A stretch of DNA of 64,000 bases from Pristionchus mayeri (taxonomy: Eukaryota > Nematoda > Chromadorea > Rhabditida > Neodiplogasteridae). The DNA lies in the NCBI GenBank assembly GCA_036245805.1, contig BTRK01000006.1, positions 35,592,901 through 35,656,900 of the forward strand, in the 5' to 3' direction. A program made the position numbers and the translations under genes. Below the pieces are notes generated by a model. The model saw only the letters and a program-made list of their open reading frames with translations. It had not been told where the DNA came from and ran no database searches. Below, one piece after another: positions 35,801 to 50,800 of the stretch; the stretch's first letter is position 1; each line of letters begins with the position of its first letter.

Positions 35801-38800
35801 CTATTGGAAGGTTCTTCTGGTTTAGAACCAACAATATGATCAGCTCTGCAGCAAATGTCATCGGACGCGAGCGAGCAATCGATGAATGAGGAGAGAAGAA
35901 GAGAGATCACGATGGCAATGCAAGATCTAATCATACAATTGGAAGGTTCTTCTGGTCACGATCATACTATTGGAAGGTTCTTCTGGTTTAGAACCAACAA
36001 CATGATCAGCTCTGCAGCAAATGTCATCGGACGCGAGCGAACAATCGATGAATGAGGAGAGAAGAAGAGAGATCACGATGGCAATGCAAGATCTAATCAT
36101 ACAATTGGAAGGTTCTTCTGGTCACGATCATACTATTGGAAGGTTCTTCTGGTCACGATGGCAATGCAAGATCTAATCATACTATTGGAAGGTTCTTCTG
36201 GTTTAAAACCAACAATATGATCAGCTCTGCAGCAAGTGTCATCGGACGCGAGCGAGCAATCGATGAATGAGGAGAGAAGAAGAGAGACCACGATGGCAAT
36301 GCAAGATCTAATCATATTATTGGAAGGTTTTTCTGGTTTAGAACCAACAACATGATCAGCTCTGCAGCAAATGTCATCGGACGCGGGCGGGCAATCGATG
36401 AATGAGGAGAGAAGAAGAGAGATCACGATGGCAATGCAAGATCTAATCATACAATTGGAAGGTTCTTCTGGTCACGATCATACTATTGGAAGGTTCTTCT
36501 GGTCACGATGGCAATGCAAGATCTAATCATACTATTGGAAAGTTCTTCTGGTTTAGAACCAACAACATGATCTGCTCTGCGCCAAATGTCATCGGACGCG
36601 AGCGAACAATCGATGAATGAGGAGAGAAGAAGAGAGATCACGATGGCAATGCAAGATCTAATCATACTATTGGAAGGTTCTTCTGGTTTTGAACCAACAA
36701 TATGATCAGCTCTGCAGCAAATGTCATCGGACGCGAGCAAGCAATCGATGAATGAGGAGAGAAGAAGAGAGATCACGATGGCAATGCAAGATCTAATCAT
36801 ATTATTGGAAGGTTCTTCTGGTTTAGAACCAACAACATGATCAGCTCTGCAGCAAATGTCATCGGACGCGAGCGAACAATCGATGAATGAGGAGAGAAGA
36901 AGAGAGAACACGATGGCAATGCAAGATCTAATCATACAATTGGAAGGTTCTTCTGGTTTAAAACCAACAATATGATCAGCTCTGCAGCAAATGTCATCGG
37001 ACGCGAACGAGCAATCGATGAATGAGGAGAGAAGAAGAGAGACCACGATGGCAATGCAAGATCTAATCATACAATTGGAAGGTTCTTCTGGTCACGATCA
37101 TACTATTGGAAGGTTCTTCTGGTCACGATGGCAATGCAAGATCTAATCATATTATTGGAAGGTTCTTCTGGTTTAGAACCAACAATATGATCAGCTCTGC
37201 AGCAAATGTCATCGGACGCGAGCGAGCAATCGATGAATGAGGAGAGAAGAAGAGAGATCACGATGGCAATGCAAGATCTAATCATATTATTGAAAGGTTC
37301 TTCTGGTTTAGAACCAACAATATGAACAGCTCTGCAGGAAATGTCATCGTACGCGAGCGAACAATCGATGAATGAGGAGAGAAGAAGAGAGATCACGATG
37401 GCAATGCAAGATCTAATCATACTATTGGAAGGTTCTTCTTGTTTAGAACCAACAATATGATCAGCTCTGCAGCAAATGTCATCGGAGGCGAGCGAACAAT
37501 GGATGAATGAGGAGAGAAGAAGAGAGATCACGATGGCAATGCAAGATCTAATCATACAATTGGAAGGTTCTTCTGGTCACGATCATACTATTGGAAGGTT
37601 CTTCTGGTCACGATGGCAATGCAAGATCTAATCATACTATTGGAAGGTTCTTCTGGTTTAGAACCAACAACATGATCAGCTCTGCAGCAAATGTCATCGG
37701 ACGCGAGCGAACAATCGATGAATGAGGAGAGAAGAAGAGAGATCACGATGGCAATGCAAGATCTAATCATACAATTGGAAGGTACTTCTGGTCACGATGG
37801 CAATGCAAGATCTAATCATACTATTGGAAGGTTCTTCTGGTTTAGAACCAACAATATGATCAGCTCTGCAGCAAATGTCATCGGAGGCGAGCGAACAATC
37901 GATGAATGAGGAGAGAAGAAGAGAGATCACGATGGCAATGCAAGATCTAATCATACAATTGGAAGGTTCTTCTGGTCACGATCATACTATTGGAAGGTTC
38001 TTCTGGTTTAGAACCAACAACATGATCAGCTCTGCAGCAAATGTCATCGGAGGCGAGCGAACAATCGATGAATGAGGAGAGAAGAAGAGAGATCACGATG
38101 GCAATGCAAGATCTAATCATACAATTGGAAGGTTCTTCTGGTCACGATCATACTATTGGAAGGTTCTTCTGGTTTAAAACCAACAATATGATCAGCTCTG
38201 CAGCAAATGTCATCGGACGCGAGCGAGCAATCGATGAATGAGGAGAGAAGAAGAGAGACCACGATGGCAATGCAAGATCTAATCATACAATTGGAAGGTT
38301 CTTCTGGTCACGATCATACTATTGGAAGGTTCTTCTGGTCACGATGGCAATGCAAGATCTAATCATACTATTGGAAGGTTCTTCTGGTTTAGAACCAACA
38401 ATATGATCAGCTCTGCAGCAAATGTCATCGGACGCGAGCGAGCAATCGATGAATGAGGAGAGAAGAAGAGAGATCACGATGGCAATGCAAGATCTAATCA
38501 TATTATTGAAAGGTTCTTCTGGTTTAGAACCAACAACATGATCAGCTCTGCAGCAAATGTCATCGGACGCGAGCGAACAATCGATGAATGAGGAGAGAAG
38601 AAGAGAGATCACGATGGCAATGCAAGATCTAATCATACTATTGGAAGGTTCTTCTGGTTTAGAACCAACAATATGATCAGCTCTGCAGCAAATGTCATCG
38701 GACGCGAGCGAACAATCGATGAATGAGGAGAGAAGAAGAGAGATCACGATGGCAATGCAAGATCTAATCATACAATTGGAAGGTACTTCTGGTCACGATG

Positions 38801-41800
38801 GCAATGCAAGATCTAATCATACTATTGGAAGGTTCTTCTGGTTTAGAACCAACAATATGATCAGCTCTGCAGCAAATGTCATCGGAGGCGAGCGAACAAT
38901 CGATGAATGAGGAGAGAAGAAGAGAGATCACGATGGCAATGCAAGATCTAATCATACAATTGGAAGGTTCTTCTGGTCACGATCATACTATTGGAAGGTT
39001 CTTCTGGTTTAAAACCAACAATATGATCAGCTCTGCAGCAAATGTCATCGGACGCGAGCGAGCAATCGATGAATGAGGAGAGAAGAAGAGAGACCACGAT
39101 GGCAATGCAAGATCTAATCATACAATTGGAAGGTTCTTCTGGTCACGATCATACTATTGGAAGGTTCTTCTGGTCACGATGGCAATGCAAGATCTAATCA
39201 TACTATTGGAAGGTTCTTCTGGTTTAGAACCAACAATATGATCAGCTCTGCAGCAAATGTCATCGGACGCGAGCGAGCAATCGATGAATGAGGAGAGAAG
39301 AAGAGAGATCACGATGGCAATGCAAGATCTAATCATATTATTGAAAGGTTCTTCTGGTTTAGAACCAACAACATGATCAGCTCTGCAGCAAATGTCATCG
39401 GACGCGAGCGAACAATCGATGAATGAGGAGAGAAGAAGAGAGATCACGATGGCAATGCAAGATCTAATCATACTATTGGAAGGTTCTTCTTGTTTAGAAC
39501 CAACAATATGATCAGCTCTGCAGCAAATGTCATCGGAGGCGAGCGAACAATGGATGAATGAGGAGAGAAGAAGAGAGATCACGATGGCAATGCAAGATCT
39601 AATCATACAATTGGAAGGTTCTTCTGGTCACGATCATACTATTGGAAGGTTCTTCTGGTTTAGAACCAACAACATGATCAGCTCTGCAGCAAATGTCATC
39701 GGACGCGAGCGAACAATCGATGAATGAGGAGAGAAGAAGAGAGATCACGATGGCAATGCAAGATCTAATCATACAATTGGAAGGTTCTTCTGGTCACGAT
39801 CATACTATTGGAAGGTTCTTCTGGTCACGATGGCAATGCAAGATCTAATCATACTATTGGAAGGTTCTTCTGGTTTAAAACCAACAATATGATCAGCTCT
39901 GCAGCAAGTGTCATCGGACGCGAGCGAGCAATCGATGAATGAGGAGAGAAGAAGAGAGACCACGATGGCAATGCAAGATCTAATCATATTATTGGAAGGT
40001 TTTTCTGGTTTAGAACCAACAACATGATCAGCTCTGCAGCAAATGTCATCGCACGCGGGCGGGCAATCGATGAATGAGGAGAGAAGAAGAGAGATCACGA
40101 TGGCAATGCAAGATCTAATCATACAATTGGAAGGTTCTTCTGGTCACGATCATACTATTGGAAGGTTCTTCTGGTCACGATGGCAATGCAAGATCTAATC
40201 ATACTATTGGAAAGTTCTTCTGGTTTAGAACCAACAACATGATCTGCTCTGCGCCAAATGTCATCGGACGCGAGCGAACAATCGATGAATGAGGAGAGAA
40301 GAAGAGAGATCACGATGGCAATGCAAGATCTAATCATACTATTGGAAGGTTCTTCTGGTTTTGAACCAACAATATGATCAGCTCTGCAGCAAATGTCATC
40401 GGACGCGAGCAAGCAATCGATGAATGAGGAGAGAAGAAGAGAGATCACGATGGCAATGCAAGATCTAATCATATTATTGGAAGGTTCTTCTGGTTTAGAA
40501 CCAACAACATGATCAGCTCTGCAGCAAATGTCATCGGACGCGAGCGAACAATCGATGAATGAGGAGAGAAGAAGAGAGAACACGATGGCAATGCAAGATC
40601 TAATCATACAATTGGAAGGTTCTTCTGGTTTAAAACCAACAATATGATCAGCTCTGCAGCAAATGTCATCGGACGCGAACGAGCAATCGATGAATGAGGA
40701 GAGAAGAAGAGAGACCACGATGGCAATGCAAGATCTAATCATACAATTGGAAGGTTCTTCTGGTCACGATCATACTATTGGAAGGTTCTTCTGGTCACGA
40801 TGGCAATGCAAGATCTAATCATATTATTGGAAGGTTCTTCTGGTTTAGAACCAACAATATGATCAGCTCTGCAGCAAATGTCATCGGACGCGAGCGAGCA
40901 ATCGATGAATGAGGAGAGAAGAAGAGAGATCACGATGGCAATGCAAGATCTAATCATATTATTGAAAGGTTCTTCTGGTTTAGAACCAACAATATGAACA
41001 GCTCTGCAGGAAATGTCATCGTACGCGAGCGAACAATCGATGAATGAGGAGAGAAGAAGAGAGATCACGATGGCAATGCAAGATATAATCATACTATTGG
41101 AAGGTTCTTCTTGTTTAGAACCAACAATATGATCAGCTCTGCAGCAAATGTCATCGGAGGCGAGCGAACAATGGATGAATGAGGAGAGAAGAAGAGAGAT
41201 CACGATGGCAATGCAAGATCTAATCATACAATTGGAAGGTTCTTCTGGTCACGATCATACTATTGGAAGGTTCTTCTGGTCACGATGGCAATGCAAGATC
41301 TAATCATACTATTGGAAGGTTCTTCTGGTTTAGAACCAACAACATGATCAGCTCTGCAGCAAATGTCATCGGACGCGAGCGAACAATCGATGAATGAGGA
41401 GAGAAGAAGAGAGATCACGATGGCAATGCAAGATCTATTCATACAATTGGAAGGTACTTCTGGTCACGATGGCAATGCAAGATCTAATCATACTATTGGA
41501 AGGTTCTTCTGGTTTAGAACCAACAATATGATCAGCTCTGCAGCAAATGTCATCGGAGGCGAGCGAACAATCGATGAATGAGGAGAGAAGAAGAGAGATC
41601 ACGATGGCAATGCAAGATCTAATCATACAATTGGAAGGTTCTTCTGGTTTAAAACCAACAATATGATCAGCTCTGCAGCAAATGTCATCGGACGCGAACG
41701 AGCAATCGATGAATGAGGAGAGAAGAAGAGAGACCACGATGGCAATGCAAGATCTAATCATACAATTGGAAGGTTCTTCTGGTCACGATCATACTATTGG

Positions 41801-44800
41801 AAGGTTCTTCTGGTCACGATGGCAATGCAAGATCTAATCATATTATTGGAAGGTTCTTCTGGTTTAGAACCAACAATATGATCAGCTCTGCAGCAAATGT
41901 CATCGGACGCGAGCGAGCAATCGATGAATGAGGAGAGAAGAAGAGAGATCACGATGGCAATGCAAGATCTAATCATATTATTGAAAGGTTCTTCTGGTTT
42001 AGAACCAACAATATGAACAGCTCTGCAGGAAATGTCATCGTACGCGAGCGAACAATCGATGAATGAGGAGAGAAGAAGAGAGATCACGATGGCAATGCAA
42101 GATATAATCATACTATTGGAAGGTTCTTCTTGTTTAGAACCAACAATATGATCAGCTCTGCAGCAAATGTCATCGGAGGCGAGCGAACAATGGATGAATG
42201 AGGAGAGAAGAAGAGAGATCACGATGGCAATGCAAGATCTAATCATACAATTGGAAGGTTCTTCTGGTCACGATCATACTATTGGAAGGTTCTTCTGGTC
42301 ACGATGGCAATGCAAGATCTAATCATACTATTGGAAGGTTCTTCTGGTTTAGAACCAACAACATGATCAGCTCTGCAGCAAATGTCATCGGACGCGAGCG
42401 AACAATCGATGAATGAGGAGAGAAGAAGAGAGATCACGATGGCAATGCAAGATCTATTCATACAATTGGAAGGTACTTCTGGTCACGATGGCAATGCAAG
42501 ATCTAATCATACTATTGGAAGGTTCTTCTGGTTTAGAACCAACAATATGATCAGCTCTGCAGCAAATGTCATCGGAGGCGAGCGCAACAATCGATGAATG
42601 AGGAGAGAAGAAGAGAGATCACGATGGCAATGCAAGATCTAATCATACAATTGGAAGGTTCTTCTGGTCACGATCATACTATTGGAAGGTTCTTCTGGTC
42701 ACGATGGCAATGCAAGATCTAATCATACTATTGGAAGGTTCTTCTGGTTTAGAACCAACAACATGATCAGCTCTGCAGCAAATGTCATCGGACGCGAGCG
42801 AACAATCGATGAATGAGGAGAGAAGAAGAGAGATCACGATGGCAATGCAAGATCTAATCATATTATTGGAAGGTTCTTCTGGTTTAGAACCAACAACATG
42901 ATCAGCTCTGCAGCAAATGTCATCGGACGCGAGCGAACAATCGATGAATGAGGAGAGAAGAAGAGAGATCACGATGGCAATGCAAGATCTAATCATACAA
43001 TTGGAAGGTTCTTCTGGTCACGATGGCAATGCAAGATCTAATCATACTATTGGAAGGTTCTTCTGGTTTAGAACCAACAATATGATCAGCTCTGCAGCAA
43101 ATGTCATCGGACGCGAGCGAGCAATCGATGAATGAGGAGAGAAGAAGAGAGATCACGATGGCAATGCAAGATCTAATCATACAATTGGAAGGTTCTTCTG
43201 GTCACGATCATACTATTGGAAGGTTCTTCTGGTTTAGAACCAACAACATGATCAGCTCTGCAGCAAATGTCATCGGACGCGAGCGAACAATCGATGAATG
43301 AGGAGAGAAGAAGAGAGATCACGATGGCAATGCAAGATCTAATCATACAATTGGAAGGTTCTTCTGGTCACGATCATACTATTGGAAGGTTCTTCTGGTC
43401 ACGATGGCAATGCAAGATCTAATCATACTATTGGAAGGTTCTTCTGGTTTAGAACCAACAACATGATCAGCTCTGCAGCAAATGTCATCGGACGCGAGCG
43501 AACAATCGATGAATGAGGAGAGAAGAAGAGAGATCACGATGGCAATGCAAGATCTAATCATATTATTGGAAGGTTCTTCTGGTTTAGAACCAACAACATG
43601 ATCAGCTCTGCAGCAAATGTCATCGGACGCGAGCGAACAATCGATGAATGAGGAGAGAAGAAGAGAGATCACGATGGCAATGCAAGATCTAATCATACAA
43701 TTGGAAGGTTCTTCTGGTCACGATGGCAATGCAAGATCTAATCATACTATTGGAAGGTTCTTCTGGTTTAGAACCAACAATATGATCAGCTCTGCAGCAA
43801 ATGTCATCGGACGCGAGCGAGCAATCGATGAATGAGGAGAGAAGAAGAGAGATCACGATGGCAATGCAAGATCTAATCATACAATTGGAAGGTTCTTCTG
43901 GTCACGATCATACTATTGGAAGGTTCTTCTGGTTTAGAACCAACAACATGATCAGCTCTGCAGCAAATGTCATCGGACGCGAGCGAACAATCGATGAATG
44001 AGGAGAGAAGAAGAGAGATCACGATGGCAATGCAAGATCTAATCATACAATTGGAAGGTTCTTCTCGTCACGATCATACTATTGGAAGGTTCTTCTGGTC
44101 ACGATGGCAATGCAAGATCTAATCATACTATTGGAAGGTTCTTCTGGTTTAAAACCAACAATATGATCAGCTCTGCAGCAAGTGTCATCGGACGCGAGCG
44201 AGCAATCGATGAATGAGGAGAGAAGAAGAGAGACCACGATGGCAATGCAAGATCTAATCATATTATTGGAAGGTTTTTCTGGTTTAGAACCAACAATATG
44301 ATCAGCTCTGCAGCAAATGTCATCGGACGCGAGCGAGCAATCGATGAATGAGGAGAGAAGAAGAGAGACCACGATGGCAATGCAAGATCTAATCATATTA
44401 TTGGAAGGTTTTTCTGGTTTAGAACCAACAATATGATCAGCTCTGCAGCAAATGTCATCGGACGCGAGCGAGCAATCGATGAATGAGGAGAGAAGAAGAG
44501 AGATCACGATGGCAATGCAAGATCTAATCATACAATTGGAAGGTTCTTCTCGTCACGATCATACTATTGGAAGGTTCTTCTGGTCACGATGGCAATGCAA
44601 GATCTAATCATACTATTGGAAGGTTCTTCTGGTTTAAAACCAACAATATGATCAGCTCTGCAGCAAGTGTCATCGGACGCGAGCGAGCAATCGATGAATG
44701 AGGAGAGAAGAAGAGAGACCACGATGGCAATGCAAGATCTAATCATATTATTGGAAGGTTTTTCTGGTTTAGAACCAACAATATGATCAGCTCTGCAGCA

Positions 44801-47800
44801 AATGTCATCGGACGCGAGCGAGCAATCGATGAATGAGGAGAGAAGAAGAGAGACCACGATGGCAATGCAAGATCTAATCATATTATTGGAAGGTTTTTCT
44901 GGTTTAGAACCAACAATATGATCAGCTCTGCAGCAAATGTCATCGGACGCGAGCGAGCAATCGATGAATGAGGAGAGAAGAAGAGAGATCACGATGGCAA
45001 TGCAAGATCTAATCATACAATTGGAAGGTTCTTCTGGTCACGATCATACTATTGGAAGGTTCTTCTGGTCACGATGGCAATGCAAGATCTAATCATACTA
45101 TTGGAAGGTTCTTCTGGTTTAAAACCAACAATATGATCAGCTCTGCAGCAAGTGTCATCGGACGCGAGCGAGCAATCGATGAATGAGGAGAGAAGAAGAG
45201 AGACCACGATGGCAATGCAAGATCTAATCATATTATTGGAAGGTTTTTCTGGTTTAGAACCAACAACATGATCAGCTCTGCAGCAAATGTCATCGGACGC
45301 GGGCGGGCAATCGATGAATGAGGAGAGAAGAAGAGAGATCACGATGGCAATGCAAGATCTAATCATACAATTGGAAGGTTCTTCTGGTCACGATCATACT
45401 ATTGGAAGGTTCTTCTGGTCACGATGGCAATGCAAGATCTAATCATACTATTGGAAGGTTCTTCTGGTTTAGAACCAACAACATGATCTGCTCTGCGCCA
45501 AATGTCATCGGACGCGAGCGAACAATCGATGAATGAGGAGAGAAGAAGAGAGATCACGATGGCAATGCAAGATCTAATCATACTATTGGAAGGTTCTTCT
45601 GGTTTAGAACCAACAATATGATCAGCTCCGTAGCAAATGTCATCGGATGCGAGCGAGCAATCGATGAATGAGGAGAGAAGAAGAGAGATCCCGATTGCAA
45701 TGCAAGATCTAATCATATTATTGGAAGGTTCTTCTGGTTTAGAACCAACAACATGATCAGCTCTGCAGCAAATGTCATCGGACGCGAGCGAACAATCGAT
45801 GAATGAGGAGAGAAGAAGAGAGATCACGATAGCAATGCAAGATCTAATCATATTATTGAAAGGTTCTTCTGGTTTAGAACCAACAACATGATCAGCTCTG
45901 CAGCAAATGTCATCGGACGCGGGCGGGCAATCGATGAATGAGGAGAGAAGAAGAGAGATCACGATGGCAATGCAAGATCTAATCATACAATTGGAAGGTT
46001 CTTCTGGTCACGATCATACTATTGGAAGGTTCTTCTGGTCACGATGGCAATGCAAGATCTAATCATACTATTGGAAGGTTCTTCTGGTTTAGAACCAACA
46101 ACATGATCTGCTCTGCGCCAAATGTCATCGGACGCGAGCGAACAATCGATGAATGAGGAGAGAAGAAGAGAGATCACGATGGCAATGCAAGATCTAATCA
46201 TATTATTGGAAGGTTCTTCTGGTTTAGAACCAACAACATGATCAGCTCTGCAGCAAATGTCATCGGACGCGAGCGAACAATCGATGAATGAGGAGAGAAG
46301 AAGAGAGATCACGATAGCAATGCAAGATCTAATCATATTATTGAAAGGTTCTTCTGGTTTAGAACCAACAATATGAACAGCTCTGCAGGAAATGTCATCG
46401 GACGCGAGCGAACAATCGATGAATGAGGAGAGAAGAAGAGAGATCACGATGGCAATGCAAGATCTAATCATACAATTGGAAGGTTCTTCTGGTCACGATC
46501 ATATTATTGGAAGGTTCTTCTGGTCACGATGGCAATGCAAGATCTAATCATACTATTGGAAGGTTCTTCTGGTTTAAAACCAACAATATGATCAGCTCTG
46601 CAGCAAATGTCATCGGACGCGGGCGGGCAATCGATGAATGAGGAGAGAAGAAGAGAGACCACGATGGCAATGCAAGATCTAATCATATTATTGGAAGGTT
46701 TTTCTGGTTTAGAACCAACAACATGATCAGCTCTGAAGCAAATGTCATCGGACGCGGGCGGGCAATCGATGAATGAGGAGAGAAGAAGAGAGATCACGAT
46801 GGCAATACAAGATCTAATCATACAATTGGAAGGTTCTTCTGGTCACGATCATACTATTGGAAGGTTCTTCTGGTCACGATGGCAATGCAAGATCTAATCA
46901 TACTATTGGAAGGTTCTTCTGGTTTAGAACCAACAACATGATCTGCTCTGCACCAAATGTCATCGGACGCGAGCGAACAATCGATGAATGAGGAGAGAAG
47001 AAGAGAGATCACGATGGCAATGCAAGATCTAATCATACTATTGGAAGGTTCTTCTGGTTTAGAACCAACAATATGATCAGCTCTGCAGCAAATGTCATCG
47101 GATGCGAGCGAGCAATCGATGAATGAGGAGAGAAGAAGAGAGATCCCGATTGCAATGCAAGATCTAATCATATTATTGGAAGGTTCTTCTGGTTTAGAAC
47201 CAACAACATGATCAGCTCTGCAGCAAATGTCATCGGACGCGAGCGAACAATCGATGAATGAGGAGAGAAGAAGAGAGATCACGATGGCAATGCAAGATCT
47301 AATCATATTATTGAAAGGTTCTTCTGGTTTAGAACCAACAATATGAACAGCTCTGCAGGAAATGTCATCGGACGCGAGCGAACAATCGATGAATGAGGAG
47401 AGAAGAAGAGAGATCACGATGGCAATGCAAGATCTAATCATACTATTGGAAGGTTCTTCTGGTCACGATCATACTATTGGAAGGTTCTTCTGGTCACGAT
47501 GGCAATGCAAGATCTAATCATACTATTGGAAGGTTCTTCTGGTTAAGAACCAACAACATGATCAGCTCTGCAGCAAATGTCATCGGACGCGAGCGAACAA
47601 TCGATGAATGAGGAGAGAAGAAGAGAGATCACGATGGCAATGCAAGATCTAATCATATTATTGAAAGGTTCTTCTGGTTTAGAACCAACAATATGAACAG
47701 CTCTGCAGGAAATGTCATCGGACGCGAGCGAACAATCGATGAATGAGGAGAGAAGAAGAGAGATCACGATGGCAATGCAAGATCTAATTATTTTATTGGA

Positions 47801-50800
47801 AGGTTTTTCTGGTTTAGAACCAACAACATGATCAGCTCTGCAGCAAATGTCATCGGACGCGAGCGAACAATCGATGAATGAGGAGAGAAGAAGAGAGATC
47901 ACGATGGCAATGCAAGATCTAATCATACAATTGGAAGGTACTTCTGGTCACGATGGCAATGCAAGATCTAATCATACTATTGGAAGGTTCTTCTGGTTTA
48001 GAACCAACAATATGATCAGCTCTGCAGCAAATGTCATCGGAGGCGAGCGAACAATCGATGAATGAGGAGAGAAGAAGAGAGATCACGATGGCAATGCAAG
48101 ATCTAATCATACAATTGGAAGGTTCTTCTGGTCACGATCATACTATTGGAAGGTTCTTCTGGTTTAAAACCAACAATATGATCAGCTCTGCAGCAAATGT
48201 CATCGGACGCGAGCGAGCAATCGATGAATGAGGAGAGAAGAAGAGAGACCACGATGGCAATGCAAGATCTAATCATACAATTGGAAGGTTCTTCTGGTCA
48301 CGATCATACTATTGGAAGGTTCTTCTGGTCACGATGGCAATGCAAGATCTAATCATACTATTGGAAGGTTCTTCTGGTTTAGAACCAACAATATGATCAG
48401 CTCTGCAGCAAATGTCATCGGACGCGAGCGAGCAATCGATGAATGAGGAGAGAAGAAGAGAGATCACGATGGCAATGCAAGATCTAATCATATTATTGAA
48501 AGGTTCTTCTGGTTTAGAACCAACAACATGATCAGCTCTGCAGCAAATGTCATCGGACGCGAGCGAACAATCGATGAATGAGGAGAGAAGAAGAGAGATC
48601 ACGATGGCAATGCAAGATCTAATCATACTATTGGAAGGTTCTTCTTGTTTAGAACCAACAATATGATCAGCTCTGCAGCAAATGTCATCGGAGGCGAGCG
48701 AACAATGGATGAATGAGGAGAGAAGAAGAGAGATCACGATGGCAATGCAAGATCTAATCATACAATTGGAAGGTTCTTCTGGTCACGATCATACTATTGG
48801 AAGGTTCTTCTGGTCACGATGGCAATGCAAGATCTAATCATACTATTGGAAGGTTCTTCTGGTTTAGAACCAACAACATGATCAGCTCTGCAGCAAATGT
48901 CATCGGACGCGAGCGAACAATCGATGAATGAGGAGAGAAGAAGAGAGATCACGATGGCAATGCAAGATCTAATCATATTATTGGAAGGTTCTTCTGGTTT
49001 AGAACCAACAACATGATCAGCTCTGCAGCAAATGTCATCGGACGCGAGCGAACAATCGATGAATGAGGAGAGAAGAAGAGAGATCACGATGGCAATGCAA
49101 GATCTAATCATATTATTGGAAGGTTCTTCTGGTTTAGAACCAACAACATGATCAGCTCTGCAGCAAATGTCATCGGACGCGAGCGAACAATCGATGAATG
49201 AGGAGAGAAGAAGAGAGATCACGATGGCAATGCAAGATCTAATCATACAATTGGAAGGTTCTTCTGGTCACGATGGCAATGCAAGATCTAATCATACTAT
49301 TGGAAGGTTCTTCTGGTTTAGAACCAACAATATGATCAGCTCTGCAGCAAATGTCATCGGACGCGAGCGAGCAATCGATGAATGAGGAGAGAAGAAGAGA
49401 GATCACGATGGCAATGCAAGATCTAATCATACAATTGGAAGGTTCTTCTGGTCACGATCATACTATTGGAAGGTTCTTCTGGTTTAGAACCAACAACATG
49501 ATCAGCTCTGCAGCAAATGTCATCGGACGCGAGCGAACAATCGATGAATGAGGAGAGAAGAAGAGAGATCACGATGGCAATGCAAGATCTAATCATACAA
49601 TTGGAAGGTTCTTCTGGTCACGATCATACTATTGGAAGGTTCTTCTGGTCACGATGGCAATGCAAGATCTAATCATACTATTGGAAGGTTCTTCTGGTTT
49701 AAAACCAACAATATGATCAGCTCTGCAGCAAATGTCATCGGAGGCGAGCGAACAATCGATGAATGAGGAGAGAAGAAGAGAGATCACGATGGCAATGCAA
49801 GATCTAATCATACAATTGGAAGGTTCTTCTGGTCACGATCATACTATTGGAAGGTTCTTCTGGTTTAAAACCAACAATATGATCAGCTCTGCAGCAAATG
49901 TCATCGGACGCGAGCGAGCAATCGATGAATGAGGAGAGAAGAAGAGAGACCACGATGGCAATGCAAGATCTAATCATACAATTGGAAGGTTCTTCTGGTC
50001 ACGATCATACTATTGGAAGGTTCTTCTGGTCACGATGGCAATGCAAGATCTAATCATACTATTGGAAGGTTCTTCTGGTTTAGAACCAACAATATGATCA
50101 GCTCTGCAGCAAATGTCATCGGACGCGAGCGAGCAATCGATGAATGAGGAGAGAAGAAGAGAGATCACGATGGCAATGCAAGATCTAATCATATTATTGA
50201 AAGGTTCTTCTGGTTTAGAACCAACAACATGATCAGCTCTGCAGCAAATGTCATCGGACGCGAGCGAACAATCGATGAATGAGGAGAGAAGAAGAGAGAT
50301 CACGATGGCAATGCAAGATCTAATCATACAATTGGAAGGTTCTTCTGGTCACGATCATACTATTGGAAGGTTCTTCTGGTCACGATGGCAATGCAAGATC
50401 TAATCATACTATTGGAAGGTTCTTCTGGTTTAGAACCAACAACATGATCAGCTCTGCAGCAAATGTCATCGGACGCGAGCGAACAATCGATGAATGAGGA
50501 GAGAAGAAGAGAGATCACGATGGCAATGCAAGATCTAATCATATTATTGGAAGGTTCTTCTGGTTTAGAACCAACAACATGATCAGCTCTGCAGCAAATG
50601 TCATCGGACGCGAGCGAACAATCGATGAATGAGGAGAGAAGAAGAGAGATCACGATGGCAATGCAAGATCTAATCATACAATTGGAAGGTTCTTCTGGTC
50701 ACGATCATACTATTGGAAGGTTCTTCTGGTCACGATGGCAATGCAAGATCTAATCATACTATTGGAAGGTTCTTCTGGTTTAAAACCAACAATATGATCA

